From Verrucomicrobiota bacterium (lineage in GTDB: Bacteria; Verrucomicrobiota; Kiritimatiellia; SS1-B-03-39; UBA6053): 64,000 nucleotides of DNA. The position numbers and the translations under genes are program-made. The stretch is from assembly GCA_020831625.1 (NCBI GenBank), contig JAFIGD010000007.1, positions 62,001-126,000 on the forward strand, in the 5' to 3' direction. The stretch's first letter is position 1. The number at the start of each line of letters is the position of its first letter. The notes below the pieces were generated by a model that did not search any database, was not told the origin of the DNA, and worked only from the letters and a program-made list of their open reading frames with translations. This document shows, piece by piece, positions 25,671-34,186 of the stretch.

Positions 25671-26944
25671 GGGGCGGCGGGGGCGGTGGAAACGGCGCGA
25701 AGAGCCTGAATGCGGCGGAGGACGGGCGGATGGCTGTATTCGAGGAAGACGAGCCAGGGATGGGGGGTGAGGTTGCTGAGGTTGTCGACAGACAGGCGTT
25801 TGAGGGCGGCGATCAGCTCTTCCGCGCCGCCGGTGGTGCGGGCGGCGAAGGCGTCGGCCTCGAATTCAAATTTGCGGCTGAGGATATTGGTGAAGATGCC
25901 GATGAGCGAGGCGATGGGGCTGTAGAGGAAGCCGAAGAAAATGAGGCCGGCGTAGAGGGGAAGGTTTGCGGGATCGACCTCCAGTCCGAAGGCCTCGTAC
26001 ATGCCGGGGCGTCCGATGAAGAGCGAGAGCAGGTAGAACATCAGTCCGGTGCTGAGGATGCCGGCGATGAGCTGTTTGTGGATGTGTTTGCATTTGGCGT
26101 GGCCGACTTCGTGGGCGAGCACCGCGACCAGTTCCGGCGTGGAGTGGTTGGCGATGAGGGTGTCGAACAGGGCGATGCGGCGGGTTTTGCCGAAGCCGGT
26201 GAAATAGGCGTTGGCGCGGGTGCTGCGCTTGGAGCCGTCGATCTTGAAGAGCCCCTGCACCTCGAAGCCCTCTTTTTGGGCGTAGCCTTCGATGGCGGTG
26301 CGGAGTTCGCCCTGTTCCAGCGGATCGAATTTGTTGAAGAGGGGGAGGATGTACACGGGGGCGATGTACATGAGCAGAAGCTGGATGAGGGTGAGGACCA
26401 CCCAGGAAATCCACCAGGCGTTGCCTTCGGCGGATTGGAAGAACCAGAGAATGCCCGCGAAAATCGGCCCGCCGATGAGGACGGTGAGCACCAGGCTTTT
26501 GACCAGATCGGTGACAAAGGTTTTCGGGGTGGTTTTGTTGAAGCCGTATTTTTCCTCAAGGACGAAGGTGTCGTAAATTTTGAACGGCAGGCCGAAGAGG
26601 GTGCTGAGGAGGATGAGAATGCCGGCGAAGATCAGTCCCTGAACAATGAGGGTGTCCGCCCCGGCGACGGCGAGGCGGTGGGTGAGGGCGAAGCCTCCGA
26701 GGAGAATGAAGGCGACGGAGACGGTGGTTTTGATGAGGCCCGCGACAATCTCGAAGCCGGTGCTGTCTTTCAGGTAGCGCTGGCTTTTCGCATAGGATTC
26801 GCGGTCATAGAGGTCTTTGAATTCGGCGGGGATGTCCGGGGCGATGGCGTTGAGGTTCAGCCAGTGGATCCACGCGTCGAAAAGAGCGAATCCGATGAGA
26901 ATGACGAGGACGAAAATCAGATAGGGGTTCATAAAAGAGGTCAT
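25667..26944 (-). CDS. Ste24-like M48 membrane metalloprotease
   Basis: This 425-residue polytopic peptidase has the zinc motif HEVGH at residues 278-282, a downstream third-ligand region FEFEADAFAA and an N-terminal membrane bundle with FNKTTPKTFVTDLVKS, all typical of Ste24/CAAX prenyl protease 1 (M48A). Bacteria lack CAAX-prenylated proteins, so the substrate is probably misfolded or short membrane peptides. It forms an overlapping two-gene operon with the GT39 gene. The upstream 250-bp gap is shared with the zinc-uptake locus on the other strand. Confidence 0.92.
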   Translation of the reverse strand: MTSFMNPYLIFVLVILIGFALFDAWIHWLNLNAIAPDIPAEFKDLYDRESYAKSQRYLKDSTGFEIVAGLIKTTVSVAFILLGGFALTHRLAVAGADTLIVQGLIFAGILILLSTLFGLPFKIYDTFVLEEKYGFNKTTPKTFVTDLVKSLVLTVLIGGPIFAGILWFFQSAEGNAWWISWVVLTLIQLLLMYIAPVYILPLFNKFDPLEQGELRTAIEGYAQKEGFEVQGLFKIDGSKRSTRANAYFTGFGKTRRIALFDTLIANHSTPELVAVLAHEVGHAKCKHIHKQLIAGILSTGLMFYLLSLFIGRPGMYEAFGLEVDPANLPLYAGLIFFGFLYSPIASLIGIFTNILSRKFEFEADAFAARTTGGAEELIAALKRLSVDNLSNLTPHPWLVFLEYSHPPVLRRIQALRAVSTAPAAP

Positions 26945-27001
26945 AGCGGTTTTGACGCTGAAATCAAGTTTCGGGGCGGGCGGGATATGCCCCTTTTATT
27001 T

Positions 27002-27060
27002 TCGACAGGATTACAGGATCGACGTGATCTTCAAAAAGATTACGGGAAAGGAGTGATCCT
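27002..27060 (+). repeat. Imperfect GGATTAC/GGATC-type repeat tract
   Basis: The tract contains AGGATTACAGGATC, then GTGATC, AGATTACGGG and GGAGTGATCCTG within 60 bp. The units are degenerate copies of a GGATTAC/GGATC theme in noncoding DNA just before the zinc locus. No clear unit length can be set. Confidence 0.35.
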
Positions 27061-27070
27061 GCTGTTGTTT

Positions 27071-27088
27071 ATGATATTAAAATATCAT
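27071..27088 (+). promoter_or_regulatory. Zur/Fur-like palindrome upstream of the zinc locus
   Basis: A perfect inverted repeat, ATGATATT-AA-AATATCAT, lies 109 bp before the His-rich gene and 127 bp before the M48 protease start on the other strand. TGATAnT-type half-sites with dyad symmetry are typical of Fur-family metal regulators, including Zur. Given the znuACB genes downstream, Zur is the likely reader. The arms are separated by two bases rather than the usual one. Confidence 0.6.
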
Positions 27089-27196
27089 TTGCATTTCGTG
27101 CGGATTATGCCTATTGGGAAGAATCTGTCTGTTTTTAAAGCGCTTCTTTCCGGGTGGTCAGAAGCGGGTATTCTAAATCCTTAAAGGACTTTTTTT

Positions 27197-28450
27197 ATGA
27201 AGAAACGTATCATGTTTACCGCAGCCCTCGCGATGGGGTTCACCGCACTGGCGGAACAGAATATTCTTTCGTTCGGTTTGCATCTGAACACGGTGATCGG
27301 AAGCAGTTCCGCGGATCACCCTGAAGACTTCGCGCCGGGCGGGCATGACCCGAACCGTGACGGTGCGCTTCAGTTGCAGAGTCTGGAGCCGAGTGTTTCG
27401 CTGCGGTTCGGCGATTACATTCAGGGGTTTGCCACCGGCTCTGTTTTCACCGATTCGCATGATGATTTTGAGTGGGAGTGGGAGGAGATTTTCCTGAAAC
27501 TGCACAACCTTCCCGGCGGGATGGAACTGCGGGGCGGTCGTTTTCTGAACCGGGTGGGTTTGCACAATCCGGTTCACCTTCACAGTTGGGAGACGGTGGA
27601 CGCGCCGCTGCCCCACGCGCTGTTTCTGGGCGAAGACGGTCTGCAGACTCTGGGCGGAGAACTGAATTTTCATTTGGATACCGTTTCTCCGAGTGTGTTC
27701 ACGGTGAGCTTCGGGCAGCGTCCGAGCCACGGGCATGATCACGGACACGGTCATGGACACGATGATCATGGACATGGGCACGGACATGATGACCATGGGC
27801 ATGGCCATGACGATCATGGCCATGGGCATGGGGATTGGCATGATCTGGAGGAGTTTCGTGTGGATGAAGACATTGTCACGATCGGGTTCCGCACCCTGTT
27901 CCGCCGGAATGATTTCCACTCGCTGACGCTGGCGACCGCGGGCGGCAAAGGCACGAACGAAGAGGGCGGGGATTCCTGGTTCGCTCTTCTGGGCGCCGAG
28001 TTCGCCTGGCGTGAAAACGGCTTTGAGCCGGGCGGCCGTTCGGTCAACTGGCGCACGGAGTTTATCCGTTTTTCCGGAAAAGGCCATGAGGAGCATGGGC
28101 ACGGACATGATCATGATGATGACCATGACGATCATGGGCATGACGATCATGGACATGACCACGATGATGAGCACGGGGAGCGGGTCACCGGTTGGGGTCT
28201 CAGCACACAGGTGGCTTATCAGATGACGGACCGGCTGCGTCCGTTTGCCCGTCTGGACTATGTCAATGAGATTGCCGGACTGGATCTGGATTCCTGGACC
28301 CGGTTTTCTCTGGGCGGAACCATGACCCTGGCCAATAATCCCTATGCGTATCTTCGGCTTCAGGGCAACTTCGACGAGCGCGGTCATGACAGCGAACAGG
28401 CGGTCTGGCTTCAGTTCGGCATGAGTTTTGGTGGACCTGAGGTCCGATAA
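27197..28450 (+). CDS. Secreted His/Asp-rich envelope protein, probable zinc-binding beta-barrel
   Basis: This 417-residue protein has a signal peptide (cleavage near ALA-E, residue 19-20) and alternating strands typical of an outer-membrane barrel. Two long insertions, at about residues 178-215 and 297-325, consist almost entirely of His, Asp and Gly in HGHD/HDDHG units, which should bind many zinc ions. Smaller His clusters are GLHNPVHLHSW. It is the first gene of a zinc ABC-transporter locus, 16 bp before znuA. A role in capturing or passing zinc across the outer membrane is inferred. There is no TonB box or plug domain, so it would be porin-like. Confidence 0.75.
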   Translation: MKKRIMFTAALAMGFTALAEQNILSFGLHLNTVIGSSSADHPEDFAPGGHDPNRDGALQLQSLEPSVSLRFGDYIQGFATGSVFTDSHDDFEWEWEEIFLKLHNLPGGMELRGGRFLNRVGLHNPVHLHSWETVDAPLPHALFLGEDGLQTLGGELNFHLDTVSPSVFTVSFGQRPSHGHDHGHGHGHDDHGHGHGHDDHGHGHDDHGHGHGDWHDLEEFRVDEDIVTIGFRTLFRRNDFHSLTLATAGGKGTNEEGGDSWFALLGAEFAWRENGFEPGGRSVNWRTEFIRFSGKGHEEHGHGHDHDDDHDDHGHDDHGHDHDDEHGERVTGWGLSTQVAYQMTDRLRPFARLDYVNEIAGLDLDSWTRFSLGGTMTLANNPYAYLRLQGNFDERGHDSEQAVWLQFGMSFGGPEVR

Positions 28451-28466
28451 ACTGTAGAGTCGTCCC

Positions 28467-29375
28467 ATGAAGCGTTTTCTCTCTTTGCTTTGTTTGGTCA
28501 CCGGACTTTCCTCCGCCGTCCGGGCGGAGGACCGTCCCATGGTGGCGACTCTGCATCCTCTTCTTTCGGAAATGGTCACCCGCCTCGCGGGGGACCATGT
28601 CCGGGTTGAGGAATTGATGGGGCCGGGAGGAAACCCGCACACCTTTGATCCGTCGCCCCGGGATTTGGCCCGGATTCAGGACGCGGTGATGGTGGTGGCG
28701 ATGGGGAAAAATCTTGAGACGTATCTCGACCGTCTGGAGGCGTCCCTGCCGGAAGGCGTGGTGATGTATGAGGCGGGGCGACTGGTGCCTTCGCTCCGCA
28801 TTGATGTGGAGAGCGAGGTGTTTATGTGTTGTCCGGTGCACAGCCACGGAGCGATTGATCCGCACTGGTGGCACAGTCCGGCGGCGATGCGGACGGCGGT
28901 GCGCCATCTGGGCCGGGCTCTGGAGCGTCTGCTTCCGGAACACCGGTCTGAAATCCGCGAGTCCGCCCGCTCGCTGATGAGTGAACTGGAGGATTTGCAC
29001 CGGTGGGTGGAGGATCAGGTGTCGGTGATTCCCCGGAATCAGCGGAAGCTGGTGACGGCTCACGCGGCCTTCGGATATTTTTGCGACGCGTTCGGGTTTC
29101 AATCGATCCCGGTCCAGGGGTTGACGACGGAGGATGATCCCACGCCCGCCTATTTGGCGGAGACGGTCCGGATTATCCGGCGGGAGAAAATTCACGCCGT
29201 TTTCCCGGAGAAAAACGCCTCGGAGCGCATATTGGAGATGATTGTGAAGGAGACCGGTGTTGAGCTTGCCGAACCGTTGCTGGCGGACAACACCGGGTCT
29301 GCGGATAAAACCTATGCCGATATGATCCGGCATAATGTGGATTCGATCGTGCAGGCTCTGACCGGGGGGAAATAG
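28467..29375 (+). CDS. znuA: ZnuA-like zinc-binding periplasmic protein
   Basis: This 302-residue cluster A-I (TroA-like) substrate-binding protein has a signal peptide of about 20 residues. Metal-binding residues expected for the family are seen as His30 (ATLHPLLSEM), DPHWWH in the middle, TAHAAFGYF, and the C-terminal acidic region (LLADNTGSADKTYADM). The long His-rich loop common in ZnuA proteins is reduced to CCPVHSHGAIDPH, while the preceding gene carries very His-rich loops. It forms an ABC importer with ZnuC and ZnuB. Manganese specificity cannot be excluded, but the context favours zinc. Confidence 0.9.
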   Translation: MKRFLSLLCLVTGLSSAVRAEDRPMVATLHPLLSEMVTRLAGDHVRVEELMGPGGNPHTFDPSPRDLARIQDAVMVVAMGKNLETYLDRLEASLPEGVVMYEAGRLVPSLRIDVESEVFMCCPVHSHGAIDPHWWHSPAAMRTAVRHLGRALERLLPEHRSEIRESARSLMSELEDLHRWVEDQVSVIPRNQRKLVTAHAAFGYFCDAFGFQSIPVQGLTTEDDPTPAYLAETVRIIRREKIHAVFPEKNASERILEMIVKETGVELAEPLLADNTGSADKTYADMIRHNVDSIVQALTGGK

Positions 29376-29378
29376 ATC

Positions 29379-29819
29379 GTGCGGGGGCAGCCGTTACTGG
29401 AACTTCTGTTCGTGGGGGCGGTCGCGCTGGCTTTGTGGTTTCCCATGAGGGGTTTGACCCGGGCGCGGGTCTTTCCCATGTCTTCCGATCCCGTTTTGGC
29501 GGACGGGGCGGGAGATACGGTTCGCCGTCCGGTCTGGATTGACCTGCGGTTTTCCCATGCGCCGGAACGGTTTGAAGTGTTTCAGAATGGCATTTCACTG
29601 GGTGAGGGCGGGGGTGTTCGGCGCTGGGATGAGGATGCGGAGGTTTCGTTCGAGGGAGGGGTTGTGTCGATACGCATTGAGGGGGATTTCGCCGGGGACG
29701 TGGATTCCGCTTATTTGGAGGTGTCCATTGAGCCGGACCGCCTGCCGTCCCAGCGGCGGGGGATGTGGATCCGACGGGATTTTTCACATGTGATGGAGTT
29801 CCGATGGACGGAAAACTGA
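29379..29819 (+). CDS. Unknown membrane-anchored protein within the zinc operon
   Basis: This 146-residue protein starts with GTG at 29379, three bases after znuA. A hydrophobic N-terminus (about 8-22) would anchor it or act as a signal peptide. The rest is a small beta-rich domain (FEVFQNGISLGEG, VVSIRIEGDFAGD, SAYLEVSIEPDRLP) facing the periplasm. It overlaps znuC by 16 bases. I know no family with this sequence. The position between the binding-protein and ATPase genes suggests an accessory part of the importer. It lacks His-rich or Cys motifs. Confidence 0.65.
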   Translation: MRGQPLLELLFVGAVALALWFPMRGLTRARVFPMSSDPVLADGAGDTVRRPVWIDLRFSHAPERFEVFQNGISLGEGGGVRRWDEDAEVSFEGGVVSIRIEGDFAGDVDSAYLEVSIEPDRLPSQRRGMWIRRDFSHVMEFRWTEN

Positions 29820-30598
29820 CGTCCGATCTTTTCCGAATCACGGAACTGGGGGCTTCGCACGATCCGGAGCCGGGGCACTGCCTTGCGGTGGAGGGACTGC
29901 ATGTGCATTACGGCGCGATTTGCGCGCTGGCGGATGTGTCGTTTTCAATCGGTTGCGGGCATTGCGTGGGGTTGCTGGGCCAGAACGGCGCGGGGAAGAG
30001 CACGCTGTTGAAGAGTATTGCCGGATTGCACACGCGGTTCAGCGGTTCGCTGACGTGGCGGGGACTTCCGCTGGCGTCGGTTCGACGTGAAATCGCCTAT
30101 TTGCCGCAGAAGGATCAGGTGGATCCGTTTTTTCCTCTGACGGTGCGCGGGCTGGTGGAGATGGGGCGGTATCCGCATTTGGGTGAGCGGGGGGGCTGGA
30201 GGAAACTGGACACGGAGGTGGTGGACACGGCGATTGAAACCCTGAAGCTGGGTGATTTGCAGAAGCGCCGGCTGTTTCAATTGAGCGGAGGTCAGTTGCA
30301 GAGGACGCATATCGCCCGGGCCCTGGCGCAGGAGGCGCATGTGTTGCTGCTGGACGAGCCTTTCGCGGGGCTGGATGAACCTTCTCAACGGATGCTGGGG
30401 GAGGTGCTGCGGGAACTGGCGGCCAACGGACGTCTGCTGATGGTGTGTCATCATGATTTGAAAGCGGTGCCGGAGCTGTTTGACACGGTGCTGCTGCTGA
30501 ACCGCAAGCTGGTGGGGTTCGGTCCGGTGACCGAGGCCTTCACCCCGGAGGCGCTGCGGGCCGCGTTTGATCATCCGCCGGAGAATGTTCATGTTTGA
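29804..30598 (+). CDS. znuC: ZnuC-like ABC transporter ATPase
   Basis: This 264-residue ATPase has the Walker A GQNGAGKST (59-67), the Q-loop in YLPQKDQVD, the signature LSGGQLQRTHIARAL, and Walker B LLLDEPFAGLD followed by the switch His in MVCHHDLKAV. It energises uptake through ZnuB. The start is the ATG at 29804; in-frame codons upstream lie inside the previous gene. The first 27 residues precede the core fold and are longer than usual. Its stop overlaps the znuB start. Confidence 0.92.
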   Translation: MDGKLTSDLFRITELGASHDPEPGHCLAVEGLHVHYGAICALADVSFSIGCGHCVGLLGQNGAGKSTLLKSIAGLHTRFSGSLTWRGLPLASVRREIAYLPQKDQVDPFFPLTVRGLVEMGRYPHLGERGGWRKLDTEVVDTAIETLKLGDLQKRRLFQLSGGQLQRTHIARALAQEAHVLLLDEPFAGLDEPSQRMLGEVLRELAANGRLLMVCHHDLKAVPELFDTVLLLNRKLVGFGPVTEAFTPEALRAAFDHPPENVHV

Positions 30599-31433
30599 TT
30601 TTCTGGAGTTCGGATTTAATCAGCGGGCGATTCTGGCGGCGGGCTTGATCGGGTTCAGCAACGGGGCGCTGGGGGCGCTGGTGGTGTTGCGGAAGAACGC
30701 GCTGGTGGTGAGCGCGCTTGCGCACGCGCTGCTTCCGGGGATTGCGCTGGGGATTCTGATTTTCGGCGGACTGAATCCGTTTGTGGGGTTTGTGGGGGCG
30801 CTGTTCGGGGCGCTGGTGGTGGGTCTGGGCACGGTCTATGTGGCGCGGGTGGCGCTGCTGGATCATCAGACCTCGCTTTCGGTGCTGTATACGACCGCAT
30901 TTGCGGGGGGCTTGCTGATGTTGGAGCGGATTCCGACGTTCACGAATCTGGAGGGGTGGCTGTTTGGCAATATTCTGGGGTTGCGGAACGCGGATTTGTG
31001 GATCAGTTACGGGGTGAGCCTGCTGATCCTGGTGTCGCTGACGGCGTGGCGGCGCGGGTGGATCCTGTATTTGTTTGAACCCTCGGTCGCGGCGTCGATG
31101 GGGGTTCCGGTACGCCGGATGAATTATTGGCTGACGCTGCTGATGGTGTTGGGGCTGGTGACCTCACTGCAGGCGGTGGGGTCGGTTTTGTCGGCGGCTT
31201 TGTTTATCACGCCGACGGCGATCATGCTGCAGAATGTGCGTTCGCCGCGGGCACTGATTTGGGGGAGCGGGCTGACCGGGGGGCTGGCGGGCGCGGTGTC
31301 GATTTGGCTGAGCAATGTTCTGGATGTGCGGCCGGGGGCGATGATGATTCTGCTGCTGGGGATTCTGTTTCCGGTGGCACTCGGGCTGAAGCGCCTCGTC
31401 GAAGCACGCCGCGCGCTTCCGGCCGTCCGATGA
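30591..31433 (+). CDS. znuB: ZnuB-like ABC transporter permease
   Basis: This 280-residue permease of the ABC-3 (ZnuB/TroC) family has about eight membrane helices. The segments NGALGALVVLRKNALVVSALAHALLPGIALG, seen in two parts, and AVGSVLSAALFITPTAIML are characteristic of the family. I prefer the ATG at 30591, which has GGAGA at a proper distance; an in-frame ATG lies two codons earlier at 30585. It is the last gene of the zinc operon. The region after the stop has no strong terminator hairpin. Confidence 0.9.
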   Translation: MFDFLEFGFNQRAILAAGLIGFSNGALGALVVLRKNALVVSALAHALLPGIALGILIFGGLNPFVGFVGALFGALVVGLGTVYVARVALLDHQTSLSVLYTTAFAGGLLMLERIPTFTNLEGWLFGNILGLRNADLWISYGVSLLILVSLTAWRRGWILYLFEPSVAASMGVPVRRMNYWLTLLMVLGLVTSLQAVGSVLSAALFITPTAIMLQNVRSPRALIWGSGLTGGLAGAVSIWLSNVLDVRPGAMMILLLGILFPVALGLKRLVEARRALPAVR

Positions 31434-31471
31434 ACGGAGCCGCAAACACCGTCGGGAGGGAAAGATTGTCA

Positions 31472-31518
31472 TTGACTTCCTAAAAGGGAGGGTGGATAAT
31501 TCCTATAGAATGTATAGG
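31472..31518 (+). promoter_or_regulatory. rnk promoter with downstream inverted repeat
   Basis: TTGACT (31472-31477) and GATAAT (31495-31500) are spaced exactly 17 bp. Immediately after the -10, CCTATA-GAATG-TATAGG (31502-31518) forms a perfect inverted repeat over the expected transcription start. It could be an operator or a 5' hairpin of the transcript. Confidence 0.65.
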
Positions 31519-31563
31519 GATTTTGTTTCTTCCGTATTTTTTTGGCGAAAGGAGACACATCAC

Positions 31564-31992
31564 ATGACCTACAGCATGAATTCGCGAAAACTGATGATGA
31601 CAGACCGGGACTGCGGCCAGATGAGGGAGATGTTGAAGCATGCGAGGGAAGAGGGCTTTGTCTCCGCAAAGCTGCTTGATACCTTGGAAAAAGAAATGGA
31701 TCAGTCCATGGTCATTCCGTCGGATCATATTCCTCCTTACGTGGTCACGATGCACACCACCGTCCGCGTCAGAAACTTGAAATCCCGTAGGGCTGTTGAA
31801 CTCACGCTGGTATATCCCGACGAGGAGGACGTTTCGTCCGGAAAATATTCGGTGCTTTCTGATTTGGGCATGGGGATTTTGGGGTTCGCCGTGGGGGATA
31901 CCTTTGAATGGGAGTTCCCTGACGGGGTGCATACGTTGCGGATCGACATGATCATCTACCAGCCTGAGGCGACGCATAACTTCGCAGACTGA
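31564..31992 (+). CDS. rnk: Rnk / GreA-type regulator
   Basis: This 142-residue protein has a short helical N-terminus (about 10-50) and a C-terminal GreA/GreB-type FKBP-like domain (VRVRNLKSRRAVELTLVYPDEED through GMGILGFAVGDTFEWEFP). The short coiled-coil finger matches Rnk, the RNA-polymerase-binding 'regulator of nucleoside diphosphate kinase', better than full GreA. I start at the ATG at 31564 behind AAAGGAG; codons further upstream overlap the promoter. Rnk has been linked in proteobacteria to nucleotide and polyphosphate pools. Here it faces the ppk-ppx operon, 54 bp from the ppk stop. Confidence 0.8.
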   Translation: MTYSMNSRKLMMTDRDCGQMREMLKHAREEGFVSAKLLDTLEKEMDQSMVIPSDHIPPYVVTMHTTVRVRNLKSRRAVELTLVYPDEEDVSSGKYSVLSDLGMGILGFAVGDTFEWEFPDGVHTLRIDMIIYQPEATHNFAD

Positions 31993-32046
31993 CCTGAGTT
32001 GACCGGGTTGACGCTTTGACGGCGGATGTCAGCCGCAACACACGTG

Positions 32047-34182
32047 CTACCTCTTTTTCCTCTTCCTCGGCCGGTGGGGTTCGAAGGTGGTGCGTTTGGC
32101 GCGGGCGGCACCGCGGGTGCCGGAGGCGGCCTGCTGATAGAGGATTTCCTGACTGCGCAGGGCTTCTTCGCCGGGCAGGGCGCGGAGCCGGTGGTAGTGG
32201 CCGTCTTTGCGGAGTTCCCGGGCCTTTCGGGTGTCACGCAGGGCGGTGTGAAGGATGGACTCCAGGGTTTCGCAGAGGGTGGGGTCGTCCACAGGGGTCA
32301 TGAGTTCGACCCGTTTATCGAGATTGCGGGTCATCCAGTCGGCGCTGGAGATAAAGACGCGGGGATCGCCGCCATGGCGGAACCAGATGATGCGGGAATG
32401 TTCCAGAAACCGGTCAATGATGCTGATGACCCGGATGTTTTCGCTCATGCCTTTGACGCCGGGGAGCAGGCAGCAGATGCCGCGGATGATCAGGTCGATG
32501 ATCACCCCGGCGTTTGAGGCGTTGTAGAGGGCGCGGATGATGCCGGGATCGGTGAGGGAGTTGAGTTTGGCGATGATGCGGGCGGGTTCGCCCTGACGGG
32601 CGCGTTCGATTTCGCTTTCGATATTCTGATAGAGGGTTTCACGGATGGTGAGGGGCGCGGCGGCGATGCGGCGGAAGGTCTGGGGCTGGCTGAACCCGGT
32701 GATAGTGTTGAAGAACAGGCCGGCGTCCGCGCCCAGATCGGGGTCGCAGGTGAAATAAGACACATCGGTGTAGAGTTTGGCGGTGCCTTCATTGTAGTTT
32801 CCGGTGCCGAAGTGCATGTACCGGCGGATCCCGTCGGGTTCGCGGCGGACAATGATGAGGAGTTTGGCGTGGGTTTTGAAGCCTTTGACGCCGTAAATGA
32901 CCTGGACACCGGCCTCCTCCATGGCACGGGCCCACTCGATATTGCGGGCTTCGTCGAAGCGGGCTTTAAGTTCGACGATAACGGTGACGGTTTTTCCGTG
33001 ACCGGCGGCGCGCATGAGCGCCGCGACAATGGGACTTTTGCGGCTGGTGCGGTAGAGGATCTGTTTAATGGCGATGACCTGGGGATCGTCGGCGGCCTGA
33101 TCGATGAGGGTGACGACGGGATCGAAGGTTTCGTAGGGATGGTGGAGCAGGCGGGGTTTGGCGGCGATCTGGTCGAAGAGCGGCTTGGCCAGATCCAGAT
33201 CGGGGGGCAGCACCGGCTTCCAGTCCGGCTCGCGGAGATGATCGTATCCGGGCAGGCCGGCGAGGGCGAAGTAGGCGGAAAGGTCCAGCGGGCCGTTGAC
33301 GCGGTAGAGGGCCTCGGGTCCGGTGTGAAAGATGCGGGCGAGCTGTTGTTCGGCGACGCGGGTGGCGGAAGCCGGGAATTCGATCCGCACGCAGGCGCTG
33401 ATTTTGCGTTCGTGGAGAATCGCGCTCATTTCGGTGACGAGGTCGAGGGCTCCGTCCTCGGAAACAGCCATGTCGGCGTTGCGGGTGATGCGGAAGGGGA
33501 GGACTTCGAGGACGTCGTCGTTGGGGAAAAATTCCTGAATGTGCATGGCGATCACATCCTCCACGAGCATGTAGCCGTAGCCCTGTTCGACGCGCAGAGA
33601 AATGAAGCGGTCGATTTGCCCCATGAGGGGGAGGATCGCGAGACGGGGCCGGGGGCGTTTGCCGGGGGGGGGCGGGGCGCTTTTGAGGCGGATGAGCAGA
33701 TGAAGTTTGAGGTTTGCGTACTGGGGTTTGGGACCGGAGAGGTCGACGGCGGCCGGGGTGAGCACGGAGGCGAGTTCCTCGTGAAAATAATCGGCGAGTT
33801 GCCGGCGCTGTTCGGCGTTGGCGGATTCGGGGGTGATGCGGACGATGCCTTCGAGTTGAAGACGGGGCTCGATCTCTTCACGGAAGCATCGGGTTTGCGC
33901 TTCCACCAGCGTCCGGGCTTTGGCGGTGGCCTGTTCAAGCTGCTTGCCGGGAGTGAGGCCGCCGGCGTCTTTTTTGAGGGTGTTTTCGGAAAGAAGCAGG
34001 TGCAGGGAGCCCATGCGCACCATGAAAAATTCATCGAGATTGTTGCCGGTGATGGCGATGAATTTCAGGCGTTCGAGCAGGGGAACACTTTCATCGCCGG
34101 CCTCTTCAAGAACGCGGGTGTTGAAATCGAGCCAACTGATTTCGCGGTTGATCAATCGGACGGATTTGCGGGGGGAACTCAT
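32047..34182 (-). CDS. ppk1: Polyphosphate kinase 1
   Basis: This 711-residue enzyme reversibly makes polyphosphate from ATP. The N-terminal domain starts INREISWLDFNTRVLEEA and LDEFFMVRMGSL, standard for PPK1. The likely autophosphorylated histidine is His438 in KTHAKLLIIVRR, and a second conserved His is in FRHGGDPRVFISSADWM. Both phospholipase-D-like C-terminal domains are present. The C-terminal tail is Lys/Arg-rich (RPRKRKKR). It follows ppx by four bases, so the whole minus-strand set from the methyltransferase down is one operon. Confidence 0.96.
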   Translation of the reverse strand: MSSPRKSVRLINREISWLDFNTRVLEEAGDESVPLLERLKFIAITGNNLDEFFMVRMGSLHLLLSENTLKKDAGGLTPGKQLEQATAKARTLVEAQTRCFREEIEPRLQLEGIVRITPESANAEQRRQLADYFHEELASVLTPAAVDLSGPKPQYANLKLHLLIRLKSAPPPPGKRPRPRLAILPLMGQIDRFISLRVEQGYGYMLVEDVIAMHIQEFFPNDDVLEVLPFRITRNADMAVSEDGALDLVTEMSAILHERKISACVRIEFPASATRVAEQQLARIFHTGPEALYRVNGPLDLSAYFALAGLPGYDHLREPDWKPVLPPDLDLAKPLFDQIAAKPRLLHHPYETFDPVVTLIDQAADDPQVIAIKQILYRTSRKSPIVAALMRAAGHGKTVTVIVELKARFDEARNIEWARAMEEAGVQVIYGVKGFKTHAKLLIIVRREPDGIRRYMHFGTGNYNEGTAKLYTDVSYFTCDPDLGADAGLFFNTITGFSQPQTFRRIAAAPLTIRETLYQNIESEIERARQGEPARIIAKLNSLTDPGIIRALYNASNAGVIIDLIIRGICCLLPGVKGMSENIRVISIIDRFLEHSRIIWFRHGGDPRVFISSADWMTRNLDKRVELMTPVDDPTLCETLESILHTALRDTRKARELRKDGHYHRLRALPGEEALRSQEILYQQAASGTRGAARAKRTTFEPHRPRKRKKR

Positions 34183-34186
34183 GGAA

